Source: Pseudomonadota bacterium (lineage in GTDB: Bacteria > Pseudomonadota > Alphaproteobacteria > Acetobacterales > Acetobacteraceae). From it: 8,366 nucleotides of DNA. The notes beneath the pieces are model-generated. The model saw only the letters and a program-made list of their open reading frames with translations. It was not told the DNA's origin and made no database searches. Positions within the stretch are counted from its first letter, which is position 1. The number at the start of each line of letters is the position of its first letter. Made by a program: the position numbers and the translations under genes. Of the stretch, positions 6,047 through 8,366 are shown piece after piece. Where the stretch lies: positions 1 to 8,366 of the forward strand of contig JAKBCJ010000190.1 in NCBI GenBank assembly GCA_021807975.1, given 5' to 3'.

Positions 6047-6445
6047 CTATTCAAGTAACTGCGCTGCCTCTCCCCGTTCGGATAGCAGCTTGACCGCTTT
6101 TCTGTCGAAGGACACGAAGGTTTCGCCGCCCAGCCACTTGCCTTCATGCGCCATGATCCCGTCGGCAAAGTCGCCCCCGGCATCCAACAGCACAAGCCCC
6201 GCCTCCACGGCTGGCCGGTTCATGACGATATTACCCGCATCGAGCAACGCCCGGATGGCGGTTGCAACATCCCCTTTCGGCAACTTGGCACCCTGCCGCA
6301 AAATCCAGGCCAGTTCGCATAGCGATGGCAGAGAAACGGCGATCAGTGTCGCGCCGCTGAGCATCTCCCGTGCCTGACGACATTGAGCGGCGTCGTCTTG
6401 CAGAATCGCCCGCGCCAGCACGTTGGTGTCGGCGGTGATCTTCAT
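6047..6445 (-). CDS. vapC: VapC-type PIN-domain ribonuclease toxin
   Basis: 132 residues spanning one PIN domain. These toxins are Mg-dependent endoribonucleases that cut tRNA or rRNA and stop translation until bound by the antitoxin. The acidic residues are all present: Asp6 in MKITADTNVL, Glu44 in SLCELAWIL, Asp92 and Asp95 in GDFADGIM, Asp114 in FVSFDRKAV. The toxin therefore looks intact. The ATG (6443-6445) overlaps the antitoxin TGA as ATGA, so translation is coupled, and the complex probably represses its own promoter. It lies between the two guaA-type repeats, consistent with a mobile or stabilising cargo. Family assignment is firm; the RNA target is unknown. Confidence 0.92.
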   Translation of the reverse strand: MKITADTNVLARAILQDDAAQCRQAREMLSGATLIAVSLPSLCELAWILRQGAKLPKGDVATAIRALLDAGNIVMNRPAVEAGLVLLDAGGDFADGIMAHEGKWLGGETFVSFDRKAVKLLSERGEAAQLLE

Positions 6446-6708
6446 TTGCCGTCGAATTGCCCGGCCCAGCCCGCCGCCGCGATTTCGTTCATCTCCTCGA
6501 TCGTCAACGGATTCTTCAGCTTTACCTTGCCGTCAAGGGCATGGAAAAAGCCGTCAATCGTACCTGTCGGCCGCGCCGCCCGTATCCGCAGCTCGCCGCC
6601 GGGCAGTTTTTCAAACTCGATCCGCTCGCCCGGCTCGATGCCGAGGTGCTGTAGCAAGTCCCGCTTGAGCGTGACCTGGCCTTTCACTGTGACTGCGAGC
6701 GATGCCAT
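6442..6708 (-). CDS. vapB: VapB-type antitoxin with AbrB/SpoVT DNA-binding domain
   Basis: 88 residues. The N-terminal swapped-hairpin AbrB domain reads LAVTVKGQVTLKRDLLQHLG, then IEPGERIEFEKLPGGELRI (about residues 4-43). The C-terminal tail (GTIDGFFHALDGK ... NPLTIEEMNEIAAAGWAG) has the toxin-wrapping character of VapB/MazE antitoxins. The start at 6708 is chosen because AGGAGG (6714-6719) lies 5 nt upstream and the AbrB fold begins here; an ATG 8 codons earlier (6732) would leave almost no leader from the predicted promoter. It is first in the operon, ahead of vapC with a 4-nt overlap. Autoregulation through the dyad at 6737-6757 is predicted. Confidence 0.92.
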   Translation of the reverse strand: MASLAVTVKGQVTLKRDLLQHLGIEPGERIEFEKLPGGELRIRAARPTGTIDGFFHALDGKVKLKNPLTIEEMNEIAAAGWAGQFDGK

Positions 6709-6736
6709 CGAAGCCTCCTTGGCTCTGCCCAAAATA

Positions 6737-6765
6737 AATGTAAGGTATTTTTACATTACCGTCAA
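6737..6765 (-). promoter_or_regulatory. vapBC promoter with autoregulatory dyad
   Basis: On the minus strand a -35 TTGACG (6765-6760), a 17-nt spacer and a -10 TACATT (6742-6737) give a start near 6730 and a leader of about 22 nt. An inverted repeat AATGTAA (6737-6743) / TTACATT (6751-6757), 7-nt spacer, fills the space between and overlaps the -10. This is the layout expected for a VapBC-bound operator. Confidence 0.7.
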
Positions 6766-6913
6766 GGTTAGGAGTCCTGGCGCACCACGACACGTTCGTG
6801 CGCCTATTCGGAGTTCGTCCTGAATTGGCCGCATCCTCCGCCTCGTCGGCTGCGGACGAGGGATCGAGGCGACTACCAAAAGCCTAATACCAGTCTCTGA
6901 CACCCTTTGCACA
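6766..6913. other. Short non-coding stretch upstream of vapB
   Basis: No gene, RNA or strong repeat recognised. It may hold the decayed upstream part of the transposase scrap that follows. Confidence 0.4.
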
Positions 6914-7125
6914 ATGCGTACCCGTACCTGCTTCGAGGCCCTGGTTGCCGGTCGGCGTGTGTTGTCGTGGCGGGTGTCGATAATGACGAGCGGCCCCATC
7001 GGACACTCGGATATCGGGCTCCGCGCCGGGCTTTCACCGACGCAACAAAAACAAGACAACGCTTTCAATCGCAACGGATACGTCGGCGCTGTAAACGCCA
7101 GCCGCCCCCTGTCGCCGGAGGCTGA
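6914..7125 (+). pseudogene. Frameshifted C-terminal remnant of an IS3-type transposase
   Basis: One frame reads TCFEALVAGRRVLSWRV (6926-6976); after two orphan bases the next reads DNDERPHRTLGYRAPRRAF (6979-7035). Together they follow the end of the DDE integrase core (rve) domain of IS3-family transposases, of the form WFxSLxxARxxIxxWRxDYNxxRPHxxLGYxxP. Only about 35-40 conserved residues remain. The catalytic DDE residues and IS ends are not visible, and the frame break prevents continuous translation. The second frame stops at 7125. The tail after 7035 is not family-like. IS481-type elements share the RPHxxLG motif, so the exact family is open. Confidence 0.72.
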
Positions 7126-7192
7126 AACGGATATCCAGTCCGATCGCATTGGCGCAGCCTTGTTCAGCCCCGACGCAAATGGCATCCAATTG

Positions 7193-7219
7193 CCGGCTGA
7201 TCAGTCATTCCCACTCGAT
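7193..7219 (+). repeat. Direct repeat copy B: 3' end of guaA
   Basis: Includes the core TCATTCCCACTCGAT (7205-7219), which on the minus strand encodes Ile-Glu-Trp-Glu-stop at the end of guaA, and CCGGCTGATCAG just beyond the stop. It pairs with copy A at 5933-5962. The 3' end of guaA is a recognised integration target of genomic islands in several bacteria. Confidence 0.55.
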
Positions 7220-8366
7220 CGTCCCGGGCGGTTTCGACGTAATATCGTAAGTCACCCGGTTCACCCCCCGGACCTCGTTCACGATCCGCCCCGCCACCCG
7301 GGTCAGGAACGACATTTCGAACGGATACACATCCGCCGTCATCCCGTCGGTACTGGTCACCGCCCGCAGTGCGCACGCCATGTCATAGGTGCGGCCATCG
7401 CCCATCACCCCCACCGTGCGCACCGGCAGCAGCACGGCGAATGCCTGCCAGATCGCGTCATACAGACCGGCGGAGCGGATTTCCTCCAGATAGACCGCAT
7501 CGACCTTGCGCAGGATATCCGCCTTCTCGCGAGAGATCGCGCCAGGGATGCGGATCGCCAGACCGGGGCCGGGAAAGGGGTGTCGCCCGACGATGATCTC
7601 GGGGATACCCAGTTCGCGGCCCAGCACCCGGACCTCATCCTTGAACAGTTCGCGCAGCGGTTCCACCAACTGCATCCGCATCCGTTCCGGCAACCCGCCG
7701 ACGTTGTGATGCGACTTGATCGTCACCGACGGCCCGCCTGTGAAGCTGACGCTTTCGATCACATCCGGATACAGCGTGCCCTGGGCCAGGAAGTCGGCCC
7801 CGCCGATCTTAGCGGCCTCTTCCTCAAACACCTCGATGAACAGCCGCCCGATGGTCTTGCGCTTGATCTCCGGGTCGGTCACGCCTTCCAGCGCGCCCAG
7901 GAACAGGTCGGACGCATCGCGATGCACCAGCTTGATGTTGAAGCGGTCGCGGAACGTCTTGATCACGTCGTCCGCCTCGCCATGTCGCAGCAGGCCGTGA
8001 TCGACGAAGATGCAGGTTAGTTGTTCGCCGATCGCCTCATGGATCAGCACCGCCGCAACCGAGGAATCCACGCCGCCCGACAGCCCGCAGATTACCCGCC
8101 CGCTGCCCACCTGCGCCCGAATTCTCGCAATCTCCGTCGCTCGGAATCCCGCCATGGTCCAGGAACCGGACAGGCCGACGACGTCATGGGTGAAGTTGCG
8201 CAGCAACTGCGCCCCATGCGGCGTATGCACGACCTCGGGGTGAAACTGCACCCCATAGAACCGCCGCGTGTCATCGGCGATGGCGGCGAATGGCGCGCCC
8301 TCGCTGGTGGCGACGACGCGGAACCCTGGCGGCAGCCGGGTCACCCGGTCGCCATGGCTCATCCAC
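7205..8366 (-). CDS. guaA: GMP synthase (glutamine-hydrolysing), 5' end beyond right edge
   Basis: GuaA converts XMP to GMP with ATP and glutamine in the cytosol. The visible 386 codons cover the end of the class-I glutaminase domain, starting at WMSHGD, with the triad His and Glu in YGVQFHPEV (the nucleophile Cys lies off the edge). They also cover the whole ATP-pyrophosphatase domain with P-loop GLSGGVDSS, VFVDHGLLR-like block IFVDHGLLR, LAQGTLYPDVIES, IKSHHNVGGLP, and the dimerisation domain with RHPFPGPGLAIR, LPVRTVGVMGDGR and the C-terminal KPPGTIEWE. About 160-170 N-terminal residues are missing. The 3' end is intact despite the neighbouring repeat and transposase debris, as required of an essential-type gene used as an integration site. 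No terminator was seen after the stop. Confidence 0.97.
   Translation of the reverse strand, partial: WMSHGDRVTRLPPGFRVVATSEGAPFAAIADDTRRFYGVQFHPEVVHTPHGAQLLRNFTHDVVGLSGSWTMAGFRATEIARIRAQVGSGRVICGLSGGVDSSVAAVLIHEAIGEQLTCIFVDHGLLRHGEADDVIKTFRDRFNIKLVHRDASDLFLGALEGVTDPEIKRKTIGRLFIEVFEEEAAKIGGADFLAQGTLYPDVIESVSFTGGPSVTIKSHHNVGGLPERMRMQLVEPLRELFKDEVRVLGRELGIPEIIVGRHPFPGPGLAIRIPGAISREKADILRKVDAVYLEEIRSAGLYDAIWQAFAVLLPVRTVGVMGDGRTYDMACALRAVTSTDGMTADVYPFEMSFLTRVAGRIVNEVRGVNRVTYDITSKPPGTIEWE

Noticed and set aside
6751..7185. 144-codon minus-strand open frame upstream of vapB
   Set aside because: Arg/Pro-rich, no recognisable domain, overlaps both the vapBC promoter and the transposase remnant read on the other strand.
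6914..8020. 368-codon plus-strand open frame running from the transposase scrap into guaA
   Set aside because: Only its first ~21 residues resemble a transposase; the rest is antisense to conserved guaA.
1..8366. tRNA, rRNA, riboswitch or CRISPR array
   Set aside because: No cloverleaf with a CCA-proximal TTCGAATC-type arm, no rRNA signature and no regularly spaced repeats were seen on reading both strands.

Overview
The window looks like the chromosome of a high-GC alphaproteobacterium. This rests on strong G/C preference at third codon positions and on the style of the GuaA, DabA/DabB and VapBC proteins; a Rhodospirillales/Acetobacterales-type genome is a guess only. Nearly all genes lie on the minus strand; the one clear plus-strand gene is a LysR-type regulator.

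Layout, left to right. (1) 1-286, minus: 5' part of folE (GTP cyclohydrolase I), running off the left edge. (2) 287-734: leader/intergenic DNA with an AT-rich dyad and a TTGACA hexamer that could be the folE promoter. (3) 735-936, minus: a cysD pseudogene in which the first ~23 codons are fused out of frame to the last ~44, so the catalytic middle is gone. An ATGA overlap leads into a 94-codon ORF that may begin with a cysN remnant. (4) 983-4967, minus: dabB and dabA, an intact two-gene energy-coupled inorganic-carbon accumulation (DAB) operon with a zinc carbonic-anhydrase-like subunit and an NDH-1/Mrp-like membrane subunit. (5) 5076-5972, plus: a divergent NhaR-like LysR regulator whose start codon sits in a perfect 12+3+12 palindrome, a strong candidate operator. 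(6) 6047-6708, minus: a vapBC toxin-antitoxin operon with a 7+7+7 dyad between its -35 and -10. (7) 6914-7125, plus: a frameshifted C-terminal scrap of an IS3-type transposase. (8) 7205-8366, minus: guaA (GMP synthase), complete at the 3' end and cut by the right edge.

The dabBA-lysR block reads as one functional unit: bicarbonate supply through membrane-energised CO2 hydration, probably controlled from the shared 108-bp divergent region. The surroundings look rearranged: a gutted sulfate-assimilation gene on one side, a toxin-antitoxin pair and transposase debris on the other. The conserved 3' end of guaA, a known integration target for genomic islands, has an imperfect direct-repeat copy at the 3' end of lysR. 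The vapBC/transposase segment lies between the two copies, so it may be a remnant of an island. No integrase, tRNA, rRNA or CRISPR array was seen.
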